The notes under the pieces are model-generated. The model was not told where the DNA came from and did no database searches. It saw only the letters and a list, made by a program, of their open reading frames with translations. A stretch of DNA of 64,000 bases from the NCBI RefSeq assembly GCF_027451485.1, contig NZ_DAIDJE010000046.1, positions 1 to 64,000 of the forward strand. Reading direction: 5' to 3'. Within the stretch, counting starts at the first letter, position 1, and every line of letters starts with the position of its first letter. The position numbers were made by a program, and so were the translations under genes. Shown piece by piece: positions 40,819 to 50,096 of this stretch. The stretch comes from Bradyrhizobium sp. (GTDB lineage Bacteria > Pseudomonadota > Alphaproteobacteria > Rhizobiales > Xanthobacteraceae).

Positions 40819-40839
40819 ATCTTCCCGATAATCTGGAAT

Positions 40840-41787
40840 TTAGCGCACCGGAAAGGCCAATGGCCTGCCGGCAAAAAACGCCTCGAGATTGGCAATCACG
40901 CAGTCCTGCATCGCGGTGTGCGAGTCGGTCGTATGGCCGCCGATATGCGGAGTGAGCACGACGTTCGGCAGTGCGGCCAAAGCGCCCGGTGGATGCGGCT
41001 CCTCCTCGAACACATCAAGTCCGGCCCCAGCGATAACATTATTCTGTAAAGCCGCGGCAAGCGCCGCCTCGTCGATGACGGAGCCGCGCGCGATGTTGAT
41101 GACATAACCGTCAGTCCCGAGCCTTTTCAGGATATCGGCACTGACGACATGGCGGGTATCGGCACTGGCGCGCACCGCGATCATCAAAACGTTGCACCAC
41201 TCGCTGAGCGCTTCCAGGCTTTCGAAATAGCGATACGGCAGATCATATTTCGTTCGGCTGAAATAGCCGATCTCGGTCTCAAATGCGGCCATCCGGAAGG
41301 CGATCTTGCGGCCGATCTCGCCCATGCCGTAGATGCCGATCCTGCGACCGGGATTGCCCGGCAACGCGCGGAGCAACGGCGAAGGTTTCGACGCGGCCCA
41401 ACTGCCGTCGCGCACAAAGCGGTCGGCTGGAATGATCCGCCGCGTCGCAGCCAGCGTCAAGGTCACTGCGAGATCCGCGACGCTGGCGGCATTCGCCCCC
41501 GGACTGTTGCCGACTGCGATGTGGCGTTCCCTGGCTGCCTTAAGATCGACGCCATCATAGCCGGTGCCGTAGCAGATGATTGCCTGCAAGGACGGCAGCG
41601 TATCCATGACGCGGCCCGGCAGCGATGTGCCGCCGGCTGTGATCATGGCGCGAACGGTGGAAAGCTGTTCAGCAGAGAAGACCTCGCCGGGCGGCTTGCC
41701 GGCGGCGTCCAGCAACTCAAAGCGTTCGCCTATCCGCACCATCAGCGCTTTTGGAAAGCGCGAATAGATCAACACTTTCTCGGGCAT
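40840..41787 (-). CDS. D-isomer-specific 2-hydroxyacid dehydrogenase
   Basis: The 315-residue protein starts MPEKVLIYSRFPKALMVRIG; a TTG four codons earlier is possible. The NAD-binding GMGEIG is near 155. The catalytic Arg is in 'INIARGSVIDE', Glu in 'DVFEEEP' and His in 'LTPHIGGHT'. These enzymes reduce 2-ketoacids such as hydroxypyruvate or glyoxylate. The specific substrate cannot be told. It converges on the sigma-factor gene and precedes no ribosomal gene in its own direction except across the 85-bp gap after rplA. Confidence 0.9.
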   Translation of the reverse strand: MPEKVLIYSRFPKALMVRIGERFELLDAAGKPPGEVFSAEQLSTVRAMITAGGTSLPGRVMDTLPSLQAIICYGTGYDGVDLKAARERHIAVGNSPGANAASVADLAVTLTLAATRRIIPADRFVRDGSWAASKPSPLLRALPGNPGRRIGIYGMGEIGRKIAFRMAAFETEIGYFSRTKYDLPYRYFESLEALSEWCNVLMIAVRASADTRHVVSADILKRLGTDGYVINIARGSVIDEAALAAALQNNVIAGAGLDVFEEEPHPPGALAALPNVVLTPHIGGHTTDSHTAMQDCVIANLEAFFAGRPLAFPVR

Positions 41788-41872
41788 GCTTCCACTCAAC
41801 TCATGCGATTATAGACAAAGAGCGGAACCGGTTGCCCGATCCCGCTCTTTTCTCGATCCGCCTTGTAAAACC

Positions 41873-42565
41873 TTAGCCGAGAATGCTTCCCGGCTCGACC
41901 TTCACGCCCGGTCCCATGGTCGAGGACACCGCAATGCGCTGGATGTAGGTACCCTTCGAGCCTGCGGGCTTGGCCTTGGCGACCGCATCCGTCAGGGCCT
42001 TGACGTTCTCGACGAGCTTTTCCGCCGAAAACGAAGCCTTGCCGATGCCGGCCTGGACGATACCCGCCTTCTCGACGCGGAATTCGACCGAGCCGCCCTT
42101 GGCGCCCTTCACCGCACTGGTGACATCCATGGTCACCGTGCCGATCTTCGGGTTCGGCATCATGCCGCGCGGGCCGAGCACCTTACCGAGACGGCCGACC
42201 AGCGGCATCATGTCGGGGGTGGCGATGCAGCGATCGAAATCGATCGTACCGCCCTGCACCTTCTCGACGAGATCTTCCGCGCCGACAACGTCAGCGCCGG
42301 CAGCCTTGGCTTCATCCGCCTTGGCGCCGCGCGCGAACACGCCGACACGCAGGGTGCGGCCGGTGCCGTTCGGCAGCGTCACAACGCCGCGCACCATCTG
42401 GTCGGCGTGACGGGGATCGACGCCGAGATTGATCGCAATCTCGACGGTTTCGTCGAACTTCGCCTTCGCGCGTTCCTTGACCATCTTGATGGCATCCGCG
42501 AGCGGATACAGCTTCTCGCGATCGACACCCTCGCGGGCCTTCTTGATGCGTTTTCCGATTGCCAT
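41873..42565 (-). CDS. rplA: 50S ribosomal protein L1
   Basis: The product has 230 residues from [20 protein letters not shown]. The L1 signature '[34 protein letters not shown]' is intact. It forms the L1 stalk at the E site and in E. coli represses the rplKA mRNA. Seven bases after rplK. Confidence 0.98.
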   Translation of the reverse strand: MAIGKRIKKAREGVDREKLYPLADAIKMVKERAKAKFDETVEIAINLGVDPRHADQMVRGVVTLPNGTGRTLRVGVFARGAKADEAKAAGADVVGAEDLVEKVQGGTIDFDRCIATPDMMPLVGRLGKVLGPRGMMPNPKIGTVTMDVTSAVKGAKGGSVEFRVEKAGIVQAGIGKASFSAEKLVENVKALTDAVAKAKPAGSKGTYIQRIAVSSTMGPGVKVEPGSILG

Positions 42566-42571
42566 GACCGA

Positions 42572-43000
42572 TTACCCCGCAACTTCCAGACCCATTGAAC
42601 GGGCCGAGCCCTCGACCATCTTCATGGCCGATTCAACGGTGTCGCAATTGAGATCCTTCATCTTCTTCTCGGCGATCTCGCGAACCTGCGCTTTGGTCAC
42701 CTTGCCGGCCTTGTCGCGGCCCGGAGCTTTCGAGCCCGAGTCGATCTTGGCGGCCTTCTTGAGGAAGTAGGACATCGGCGGCGTCTTCATCTCGAAGGTG
42801 AAGGAACGGTCCGCGTAAATGGTGATGATCACCGGGATCGGGGTGTTCTTTTCTTCTTTCTGCGTCTGGGCGTTGAACGCCTTGCAGAATTCCATGATGT
42901 TGAGACCGCGCTGACCAAGCGCGGGACCGATCGGAGGCGACGGATTGGCCGCTCCCGCCGGCACCTGCAATTTCAGGTATCCGGTCACTTTCTTTGCCAT
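42572..43000 (-). CDS. rplK: 50S ribosomal protein L11
   Basis: The 142-residue product starts [20 protein letters not shown], with '[27 protein letters not shown]' and the end '[25 protein letters not shown]'. L11 binds the GTPase-associated centre and is needed for RelA response. Confidence 0.98.
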   Translation of the reverse strand: MAKKVTGYLKLQVPAGAANPSPPIGPALGQRGLNIMEFCKAFNAQTQKEEKNTPIPVIITIYADRSFTFEMKTPPMSYFLKKAAKIDSGSKAPGRDKAGKVTKAQVREIAEKKMKDLNCDTVESAMKMVEGSARSMGLEVAG

Positions 43001-43131
43001 ATCTCACTCCTGTTGTGCCGATCCCTCAAAAGCGATCGACGGTTTCAGGTTCGTGGTTCGGCTCGAGCGGCTGGCGACCGCTCCTCTCCTCCCACGTCCT
43101 CACCTGGAGGCTTTGCCGCCTCCCTCTCCAA

Positions 43132-43689
43132 TCAGGCCACTTTCTCGACCTGACCGAACTCCAATTCCACCGGCGTGGCGCGGCCGAAGATCGAGACGGC
43201 GACCTTCACGCGCGAACGCGCCTCGTCGATTTCCTCGATGACGCCCGAGAACGAGGCGAACGGGCCGTCGGCCACGCGCACATTCTCGCCGATCTCGAAC
43301 GACACGGATGCCTTCGGGCGCTCCACGCCTTCCTGCACCTGGTGCAGGATGCGCATGGCTTCGGCTTCCGAAATGGGCATCGGCTTGTTTTCCGCGCCGA
43401 GGAAGCCCGTCACCTTCGGGGTGTTCTTGATCAGATGAAAGGCCTCGTCGGTCAGTTTCATCTTCACCAGAACGTAGCCCGGGAAAAACTTGCGCTCGGC
43501 GTCGATCTTGCGGCCGCGGCGGACTTCCGTAACCTTTTCGATCGGCACAAGCACCTGCTCGAACAGATCTTCGAGCCCGCGCTGCTTGGCTTGCTCACGG
43601 ATCGATTCGGCGACCTTTTTTTCGAAATTCGAATAGGCGTGGACGATGTACCAGCGCTTATCCATCGTTTGCATTGCCGTGCTTGCCAT
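43132..43689 (-). CDS. nusG: Transcription termination/antitermination protein NusG
   Basis: The product has 185 residues from MASTAMQTMDKRWYIVHAYS. The NGN domain covers about 10-120 ('FFPGYVLVKMKL') and the KOW domain includes 'GENVRVADGPFASFSGVIEEIDEARSRVKVAVSIFGRATPVELEFGQVE'. NusG links RNA polymerase with Rho or S10. The ATG shares its A with the secE TGA. Met6 or Met9 are alternative starts. Confidence 0.96.
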   Translation of the reverse strand: MASTAMQTMDKRWYIVHAYSNFEKKVAESIREQAKQRGLEDLFEQVLVPIEKVTEVRRGRKIDAERKFFPGYVLVKMKLTDEAFHLIKNTPKVTGFLGAENKPMPISEAEAMRILHQVQEGVERPKASVSFEIGENVRVADGPFASFSGVIEEIDEARSRVKVAVSIFGRATPVELEFGQVEKVA

Positions 43690-43880
43690 CAGTGGATGCC
43701 CAGAACCAATGTGACCAAATAACGGATGATCTGATCGGCGAAGAAGAAGAAGATCGACGCGAGCGCGACCATCACGAACACCATCATGGTGGTGATCATG
43801 GTTTCGCGGCGCGTGGGCCAGGTGACCTTGGCGGTCTCCGAGCGCACTTCCTGCAAGAATTTAAACGGGCTTGCCGCCAT
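43689..43880 (-). CDS. secE: Preprotein translocase subunit SecE
   Basis: The 63-residue protein starts MAASPFKFLQEVRSETAKVT. The amphipathic 'FKFLQEVRSETAKVTWPTRRET' is followed by one membrane helix (about 34-58). This is the short single-span SecE of most bacteria. It is translationally coupled with nusG. Confidence 0.95.
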   Translation of the reverse strand: MAASPFKFLQEVRSETAKVTWPTRRETMITTMMVFVMVALASIFFFFADQIIRYLVTLVLGIH

Positions 43881-44274
43881 GGTGAGAGATCCGCATCCGT
43901 CGTCTGACGAATCAAAACTGTTGAACTTATGGAATCCAAACAGCCCGCTATCGCCCAGCCCTCTTTCTGAAGGTTGAGCCGGCTCGCGGGCTCGATTGTT
44001 CGGGGATTTCAAAGCCGCGCCGGATATCCGCGACTAACGGGCCGGCAGCAGGTGGCCGGCTATGTACTGCGGCAGGGGCAAAAGGTCAAGACAGGGCGGC
44101 AACGACAAGGTCAGGCGCCCTGCCAAGCGAAGCGGGGAAGCCATTGATCTTGCTGGCGGAGTGGATTTGCCCCACTGGCTGCGAATTCGAAAAGCGAATA
44201 TCAAATCCCAACAAGTCAGAGTTGCCGGGGCTGAGCGCAGCGCGGTGGCTGGCCCAGCCCAGAACTACCTCAAC
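43881..44274. other. Gap upstream of secE
   Basis: About 394 bp. No convincing gene. It should contain the secE-nusG promoter on the minus strand, but no -35/-10 pair stood out. A GCCGGC/GCCGGC dyad near 44043-44060 is the only structure noted. Confidence 0.4.
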
Positions 44275-44643
44275 TTAGTTTCCATAATAGACGACCGGCG
44301 CGCGGCCGACCACGACCGGCGGTAGGGCACGCTGCCAGACGCGGCCGTCGTCGAACTGAATACGCATCCCATCAGGCGAATAGACGGCGCTCTCGTTCTT
44401 GGCGTCGATCCAGAGCCGGCTCGCGGGTGCGTTCCAGTCCGGCCAAGCGTGATATGTCGCCCCCGTTTCTGTCGTCAGGTTCACGGAATCACCGTTCTGC
44501 GTGACGAAGACCGGTGCACCGATCATGCCGTCCCGGCACATCTGGATACAGCGGTACGTACCGGTCAGGTTGACCGTTTCGGCCGACGCGGCGGTCGCGA
44601 AGCAAGCCGCCGCGATACCCAAAGCCAGTGCTATTCGTTTCAT
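44275..44643 (-). CDS. Small exported protein, function unknown
   Basis: The 122-residue product starts MKRIALALGIAAACFATAAS with a Sec signal peptide cleaved after SAE or ASA. The mature part has two cysteines (YRCIQMCRD) and 'PVFVTQNGDSVNLTTETGATYHAWPDW'. The ATG has GGGAG upstream. No domain recognised. It lies between secE and tRNA-Trp. Confidence 0.75.
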   Translation of the reverse strand: MKRIALALGIAAACFATAASAETVNLTGTYRCIQMCRDGMIGAPVFVTQNGDSVNLTTETGATYHAWPDWNAPASRLWIDAKNESAVYSPDGMRIQFDDGRVWQRALPPVVVGRAPVVYYGN

Positions 44644-45107
44644 CAGGATTGCTCCCTCATTTGCATGAAGACGAACCCGACAGAGCGGGTGCAGAACAAT
44701 CACCGACGAAAGCCCTTCGTTCCCGGTTTCCCGAGGTTCCAGGGCGGCGGATGGAACTGCAGCACTGTTGGCGGTTCGAGTTTGTGGGACAAAGATGCGG
44801 CCACCTCTCGACGTGAGAAAGCCGGCGGGCGTTACGCCGCCGACTTTCTCATGCGGCTGTCGGCTCCGGCCTCCGATTCCACCGCCTCCAAGCCAAAGCA
44901 TCCGCCCGGAATGGTTAATGATTGGTTACGAAGGTTTCGTTGACCCGCTGCCGCCGGCATAGGCCCGCTCAACGGCGCAAAGGGCGAATTGCCGACAGAC
45001 GAAGACCGGGACCTTGGTGCGCCTACTTTTGATGGGGCGCGGCATCGGCGGAGCGCACGATCCGGCAGTTTTGTCACGCCCCCGCGGGGCTTAAACATTG
45101 ATCTAGC
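44644..45107. other. Gap between tRNA-Trp and the small exported-protein gene
   Basis: About 464 bp, no gene seen. It holds one long imperfect hairpin at 44815-44850: GAGAAAG and CGGCGG arms facing CCGCCG and CTTTCTC, one mismatch, loop gcgttacg. No T-run on either side, so a terminator role is doubtful. Confidence 0.45.
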
Positions 45108-45183
45108 TGGCAGGAGTGGAGAGGCTCGAACTCCCAACCCCCGGTTTTGGAGACCGGTGCTCTACCAGTTGAGCTACACTCCT
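45108..45183 (-). tRNA. trpT: tRNA-Trp (anticodon CCA)
   Basis: The minus-strand transcript begins AGGAGTGTAGCTC and ends CACTCCT-G-CCA. The acceptor arms AGGAGTG/CACTCCT pair perfectly. The anticodon loop reads ctCCAaa on the stem CCGGT/ACCGG. The T-loop contains TTCGAG. The 3' CCA is encoded. tRNA-Trp upstream of secE-nusG is the usual bacterial arrangement. Confidence 0.96.
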
Positions 45184-45350
45184 GTGCGGATCGCGCGTTG
45201 CCGCCTGATCCGCGCCGTTTGAAGCATAGCGCGGGGGCGAATGGCAAGGGCGAAGCGGCCTGATCTCGTCAGGCACGCTCTTGTTTTCCAATCCGACCGG
45301 GTCAAAGAATAATCAAGAGACGAAAATAACAAAGATAAAGGGAGAGCATC

Positions 45351-46574
45351 ATGTCCGCACAAACCGCCACGAAGCCAGCCTCGGGGCCGCAAACCCCGCC
45401 GTTGCCCGAGGCCAAGCCGGAATCGCTGGGACTGTCACCTTTGCGCTTGCGGCAGATGTCGGATGTTTTTCGTCGCGAGATCGACAAGGGAACCCTGCCC
45501 GGCGCAACCATCCTGGTCGCAAGAGGCGGCCAGGTTGGCTGGTTCGAAGCGCTTGGCAAGCAAAGCCCGGTGGAAAGTCGTCCGATGGCGCTGGATTCGA
45601 TTTTCCGAATCTTTTCCATGACCAAGCCGATCGTTTCCATTGGCGTGATGATGCTGCTCGAAGATGGGCATTTCCTGCTCGACGATCCGCTTGCCAAGTT
45701 CATCCCTGAATTTGCCGACCAGAAGGTCGGCGTGGAGAACAACGGCAAGCTCGATCTCGTGCCGCTGAAGCGGGCGATCACCATTCAGGATCTGCTGCGC
45801 CACACGTCCGGCATCACCTACGAACATACCGGCAACGGCCTGGTGCAGCAGCTTTACCAGCAGTCACGGGTGCGCAGCCGCAAGATCACCAATGCGGAGC
45901 ATGCGGCCCTGGTTGCGAGCATGCCGCTGATCTGCCAGCCTGGAGCGGAGTGGAATTATAGCCGCTCGACCGACATTCTCGGCCGTCTGATCGAAATCGT
46001 CAGCGGCAAGTCACTTGGCGCGTTCCTCACGGAGCGGATTCTGGCGCCGCTGCAGATGGGAGAAACCGCCTTCCATACTGCGGCGGAAAACGCCCCTCGC
46101 CTCGCCGAACCGTTCGCAGACGATCCGTGGAACGGCGACAAGATCCAGCTCTTCAACATGCTGGAAAAGCCGGTGATGGAATCCGGCGGCGGCGGTCTCG
46201 TCTCCACCACGATGGACTATGCGCGCTTTGCCCAGATGCTGCTCAACGGCGGCACACTCGACGGGGTCAGGATCATCGGCCGCAAGACGCTGGAATTAAT
46301 GGCCTCCGATCATCTTGATCCGTCGGTCGAGATCAAGGGCACGCTGACGCAGCCCGGGCACAGCTTTGGCCTGGGATTTGGCGTGCGCACCGAAATCGGC
46401 ATCGCACCGTTCTCGGGCTCGGTCGGCCAGTTCTTCTGGAGCGGCATGGGCGGCACCTTCTTCTGGATCGATCCGAAGGAGGATCTGTTCACCGTGTTCA
46501 TGTCGCAGGCGCCCGGCCAGCGCGTCTATACCCGCACGCTGGTGCGCAATCTTGTGTATGCGGCGTTGGAATAA
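45351..46574 (+). CDS. Serine hydrolase, beta-lactamase/penicillin-binding-protein-like (class C fold)
   Basis: The 407-residue protein starts MSAQTATKPASGPQTPPLPE and has no clear signal peptide. The catalytic SMTK (89-92) gives Ser and Lys of the SxxK motif, and Y203 in WNYSRS is the second-motif Tyr. Family members are esterases, D-aminopeptidases or carboxylesterase EstB types; real beta-lactamase activity is unlikely without export. Monocistronic, 167 bp from tRNA-Trp and divergent from it. Confidence 0.9.
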   Translation: MSAQTATKPASGPQTPPLPEAKPESLGLSPLRLRQMSDVFRREIDKGTLPGATILVARGGQVGWFEALGKQSPVESRPMALDSIFRIFSMTKPIVSIGVMMLLEDGHFLLDDPLAKFIPEFADQKVGVENNGKLDLVPLKRAITIQDLLRHTSGITYEHTGNGLVQQLYQQSRVRSRKITNAEHAALVASMPLICQPGAEWNYSRSTDILGRLIEIVSGKSLGAFLTERILAPLQMGETAFHTAAENAPRLAEPFADDPWNGDKIQLFNMLEKPVMESGGGGLVSTTMDYARFAQMLLNGGTLDGVRIIGRKTLELMASDHLDPSVEIKGTLTQPGHSFGLGFGVRTEIGIAPFSGSVGQFFWSGMGGTFFWIDPKEDLFTVFMSQAPGQRVYTRTLVRNLVYAALE

Positions 46575-46658
46575 GACCTGCATCGCGGCGCGACATCCTC
46601 AGCCGCGCAATTTCGCAGCATAGCGCTAATGCGCGCCTCCGGATGACGCTCTTTCGCG

Positions 46659-47426
46659 TCAGCTGATCGTCGCGCCGCCGTCGATCACGATGGTTTGGCC
46701 GGTGGTGAACGAACCGGCTCGCGAGGCGAGAAAGACGGCCGCGCCAGCTATCTCATCCGGCTCACCGATCCGCAAGAGCGGCGAGCGCGCGGTCGAGGCC
46801 TTCAGCGTTTCCGGATTTTCCCACAGCGCGCGCGCAAAGTCGGTCTTGATCAGGCCGGGGGCGATGCAGTTCACGCGAATGTTGTACTGGCCATATTCGC
46901 AGGCGAGATTGCGCGCGAGCTGCATGTCGGCAGCCTTGGAAATCGCATAGGCGCCGAGCACGGTCGACCCCTTCAATCCGCCGATCGAGGAGATGATGGT
47001 GATCGAGCCGTCCTTGCGCTCGATCATCTGCGGCACGATCAGTGAGATCAGCCAGTGATTGGCGACGATGTTGTTGTCGAGGATCTTGCGGAATTGGTCG
47101 TCCGAAATGCCGCCCTGCGGACCATAGTAAGGATTCGAAGCAGCATTGCAGACCAGCGTATCGATGTGTCCGAACGCACGGTTGGTCTCCTCGACGAGAT
47201 TCTTCAGATCGTCCTTGGTCGAAATGTTCGCGGCAACCGGCAGCGCAACCTGTTTGCCGGCCTTGTCGTTGATCGCGGTCGCAACTTCATCACAGGCCGC
47301 CTTCTTGCGCGAGGAGATGACGACCTTGGCGCCGTGCGCGGCCATGTGCTCGGCGATCGCCCGGCCAATGCCGCGCGAGGAGCCGGTGATGACGGCGACT
47401 TTTCCCGATAGATCGAACAGGTTCAT
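46659..47426 (-). CDS. Short-chain dehydrogenase/reductase
   Basis: The product has 255 residues from MNLFDLSGKVAVITGSSRGI. The cofactor motif TGSSRGIGR is at 14-22, NAAS near 94 and the catalytic S147, Y160, K164 (YAISK). The C-terminal 'ASRAGSFTTGQTIVIDGGATIS' is the classical SDR end. The likely reaction is NAD(P)-dependent alcohol/ketone conversion. Substrate unknown. Confidence 0.92.
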   Translation of the reverse strand: MNLFDLSGKVAVITGSSRGIGRAIAEHMAAHGAKVVISSRKKAACDEVATAINDKAGKQVALPVAANISTKDDLKNLVEETNRAFGHIDTLVCNAASNPYYGPQGGISDDQFRKILDNNIVANHWLISLIVPQMIERKDGSITIISSIGGLKGSTVLGAYAISKAADMQLARNLACEYGQYNIRVNCIAPGLIKTDFARALWENPETLKASTARSPLLRIGEPDEIAGAAVFLASRAGSFTTGQTIVIDGGATIS

Positions 47427-47475
47427 GTCGTTTCTCCCCTTGGTCCGGCGCCGCCGGCTCTCTCATGATCGAGTT

Positions 47476-47505
47476 CATTCCGGTCGGAAGGACCGTTCCG
47501 GAATG
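47476..47505. repeat. REP-like palindrome
   Basis: CATTCCGG (47476-47483) faces CCGGAATG (47498-47505). It shares the CATTCCGG start with the palindrome at 4511-4549. It lies in the 89-bp gap between two minus-strand genes. Confidence 0.45.
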
Positions 47506-47515
47506 CCAGGCTTGC

Positions 47516-48220
47516 TTATGCGAGCTTGCTCGTTTTCACCTCCGGCCCCGCCGGTTGATGCATCGCCCGGTGTGCCGCATCGGCAATCCAGGGCTGCTGA
47601 TTGACCATGGGCAGCCGCCAGACGCTGATCGTTTCGCTCTTGATGTGGTCAAGGCGCGTCACCGAGCAATTGTCGATGTCGAAGCCAAGACCCTTTTCCG
47701 GTTGTCCGCCAAGCGCAAGGCCGATCGCCGCCTTGATTGTGCCGCCGTGGCCGACGGCAATGACGTCCTCTCCTGCGTGCTCGACATTGATCCGGTCGAT
47801 TGCGCGACAGACGCGATCGTAGAGATCCATGAAGCTTTCGCCGCCCGGCGCGGGTTCAGCGATGTCGGCAAACCAATGACTGCCGACGGGCCGGCTGGCG
47901 AGAAAGGCGGCGCGGTTCATGCCCTGCCATCGGCCAAGATGCTGTTCGGCGAAGGCCGCTTCCTTTGCCATCGTCGCGGGCCTCGGAAAGCCGGCATCCC
48001 AGATCGCCTCAGCGGTCTGATGCGTGCGCATCAAGCTGCTGGCAACCCATACGGCCCGACGCGGCAACACTTTCGCCACTGCCTCGAACACGTAACGATC
48101 GCCGGTGTCACACGCGATGTCGGTCTGGCCGTAGATGTTGCCGCCGTCGCAACGAACCGGCGCGTGGCGTACCCACCACCACCGCGTTGTGACGACTCCG
48201 GCTTTGCTAGAGTTGGACAT
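47516..48220 (-). CDS. Histidine phosphatase superfamily protein
   Basis: The 234-residue product has the catalytic 'VRHAP' (R18, H19) and a second His in 'AVGHGGTIKAAIG'. 'SSLMRTHQTAEAI' and 'GRWQGMNRAAF' match the phosphoglycerate-mutase/alpha-ribazole-phosphatase branch. The usual RHG is RHA here. The substrate is unknown; no cobalamin genes are nearby apart from a cobalamin-independent MetE-like gene 2 kb away. Confidence 0.87.
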   Translation of the reverse strand: MSNSSKAGVVTTRWWWVRHAPVRCDGGNIYGQTDIACDTGDRYVFEAVAKVLPRRAVWVASSLMRTHQTAEAIWDAGFPRPATMAKEAAFAEQHLGRWQGMNRAAFLASRPVGSHWFADIAEPAPGGESFMDLYDRVCRAIDRINVEHAGEDVIAVGHGGTIKAAIGLALGGQPEKGLGFDIDNCSVTRLDHIKSETISVWRLPMVNQQPWIADAAHRAMHQPAGPEVKTSKLA

Positions 48221-48336
48221 CGCGAAAACCCTTACATAATGTTGGTGCTAGTTCTCAAGTCACGTCGACGTTTGAAACTTTGTTAGAAATTCCGCAAGAC
48301 GAAAACGTCACTCAAACCTCAAGCAGGGAGAAACCG

Positions 48337-49122
48337 ATGGGCCGGCTCGAAGGCAAATCCGTCATTATTACTGGCGCCGGCAGCGGCATCGGTCGTGCGG
48401 CATCGCTTCTCTTCACCAAGGAGGGCGCCCGACTGATTGCCGTTGATCGCACCGAGGGCGTGAAAGAGACGGTCGATCAGGTGCGTCGAGGCGGTGGCAC
48501 AGCGGATGCCATCATAGCGGATGCAGGTTCCGAAAAGGATGTGATCGGATTCATCGACAAGGCGATTGCCACCTATGGCAAACTGGATGCGATCTGGGCC
48601 AACGCCGGCGTTAGCGGTGGGCTGGTCCCGCTTTCCGAACAAACGGTTGAACATTGGCAAGAAATCCTGCGCATCAATCTGATCGGTCCGTTCCTGGCCA
48701 TCAAGCATTCGATGCCGCATATGATCAAGCAGGGATCGGGGGCGATCGTCTGCACGGCTTCGGTTGCGGGGCTGAAATCGGGTGCAAGCGGTCATCCTTA
48801 CGCGGCGAGCAAGGCCGGCGTCATCAGTCTCGTGCAGACCACCGCCTATTCGCTCTCCGGAACCGGCGTGCGGATCAACGCAGTCTGTCCCGGCCTGATC
48901 GAAACCGGCATGACAAAGCCGGTATTCGATCGCGCCAGGGAGCGAGGCACGCAGGACAAGATCGGTCAGCTCAATCCCCTAAAGCGCGCCGGCCAGCCGC
49001 ACGAGCTCGCGGCCATGGGCCTGTTCCTGCTGAGCGACGAGGCGTCCTACGTGAACGGACAGGCGTTTCCGGTGGACGGCGGCCTCACCGCCTCCATGCC
49101 CTACACGGGCAAACCGATTTGA
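48337..49122 (+). CDS. Short-chain dehydrogenase/reductase
   Basis: The product has 261 residues from MGRLEGKSVIITGAGSGIGR with GGGAG upstream. TGAGSGIG (12-19), NAGV (89-92), catalytic S142, Y155 and K159 (YAASK) are visible. Ends 'YVNGQAFPVDGGLTASMPYTGKPI', a glucose-dehydrogenase/3-oxoacyl-reductase-like C-terminus. Divergent from the histidine phosphatase gene. Confidence 0.92.
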   Translation: MGRLEGKSVIITGAGSGIGRAASLLFTKEGARLIAVDRTEGVKETVDQVRRGGGTADAIIADAGSEKDVIGFIDKAIATYGKLDAIWANAGVSGGLVPLSEQTVEHWQEILRINLIGPFLAIKHSMPHMIKQGSGAIVCTASVAGLKSGASGHPYAASKAGVISLVQTTAYSLSGTGVRINAVCPGLIETGMTKPVFDRARERGTQDKIGQLNPLKRAGQPHELAAMGLFLLSDEASYVNGQAFPVDGGLTASMPYTGKPI

Positions 49123-49270
49123 GCCGCAAATTAGCAACGCTGAGGCCCTGTGGGGCTCGACAAAAGCGAGCTCGGTGGCAAACGATGACGCTTGACGGCA
49201 GGCTGATCGATGCTGTCGACTCACGAGCTGTTGGTACCTGCGAAATGCCCGCATCGCGGCCATTGATCCG

Positions 49271-50059
49271 ATGTCCTCGCGTTCTATTATTTCCGCCCGC
49301 ATACAGATAGCCTTCTTCGCAGTGCTGGTTCTGCTCACCATGGCCGCTTCCCTGTCGGTCGATCTGAGCAAGTTCCAGGAGCGAGGTCCGACGCGAGGCA
49401 GTCTGGCGGTGTTGCAAGGGATCAGCAGCCCCGGCGAACTCGAGGGCGCACTCAAACAGCACCCTTCGGATAATGTGCTTCAGTTGATGGCGAAGGCCAC
49501 CAAGGTGGTTGACAACACCAAGGCTGCGATCAACCAGCTGTCCGCGCGGATCGAGCCGGCGGGGCTTTCGAAGGACTTGAACTTTGGCTCGGCCAGCCTT
49601 GACGAGATCGGCTCCTTTCGCCGTGATCTGAAGACGGCGGAAGCTAATGCGGCGGCCTTTCTTCCGCGCTATGCCGCGATCCTGACCTCTGAGCAGGAGC
49701 AGATCAAAATCGCGGCCGTTTCATCCCACGTACCCAAGGAACTCTCCGATCAGTTGCTGGATGGTGTCAGGCAACGCCACGCCAAGATGCTGAACGCCAT
49801 TTCAAAGGTTTTGACCGCACGCACCGACTACTATCGCGCCTACGACAACTACGTTGCATTTCTGTCGAGCGAACTAGGCTCCTTCAAGGTGGTTGCCGGA
49901 CAATTGATCTTTGCCAATCAAGGGGCGGTCGAGCGCTACAACGCTGCGGCGCAGGCCATGACCTCGGCCGGAAGGCGGGTCAACGAACTGGAAACGGACC
50001 TGAAAAAGCACGACCAATCGCTGCCGGAAGAATGGCTGCGGCTGACCGCCGCCAAGTAA
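49271..50059 (+). CDS. Membrane-anchored protein with coiled-coil segments, function unknown
   Basis: The product has 262 residues from MSSRSIISARIQIAFFAVLV. One N-terminal membrane segment (about 9-28) is followed by a long helical region with repeated Ala, Lys, Glu and Leu (60-260), ending 'LETDLKKHDQSLPEEWLRL'. No catalytic motif was seen. It lies 37 bp before the MetE-like gene and may be co-transcribed with it. Confidence 0.75.
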   Translation: MSSRSIISARIQIAFFAVLVLLTMAASLSVDLSKFQERGPTRGSLAVLQGISSPGELEGALKQHPSDNVLQLMAKATKVVDNTKAAINQLSARIEPAGLSKDLNFGSASLDEIGSFRRDLKTAEANAAAFLPRYAAILTSEQEQIKIAAVSSHVPKELSDQLLDGVRQRHAKMLNAISKVLTARTDYYRAYDNYVAFLSSELGSFKVVAGQLIFANQGAVERYNAAAQAMTSAGRRVNELETDLKKHDQSLPEEWLRLTAAK

Positions 50060-50096
50060 CCGGTCACAGAAAAAGAAACACGGAGCCAGAAAATTT

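Noticed and set aside
44062..44325. Plus-strand 87-codon frame near secE
   Set aside because: No ribosome-binding site, no hydrophobic or motif structure, and it overlaps the small exported-protein gene.
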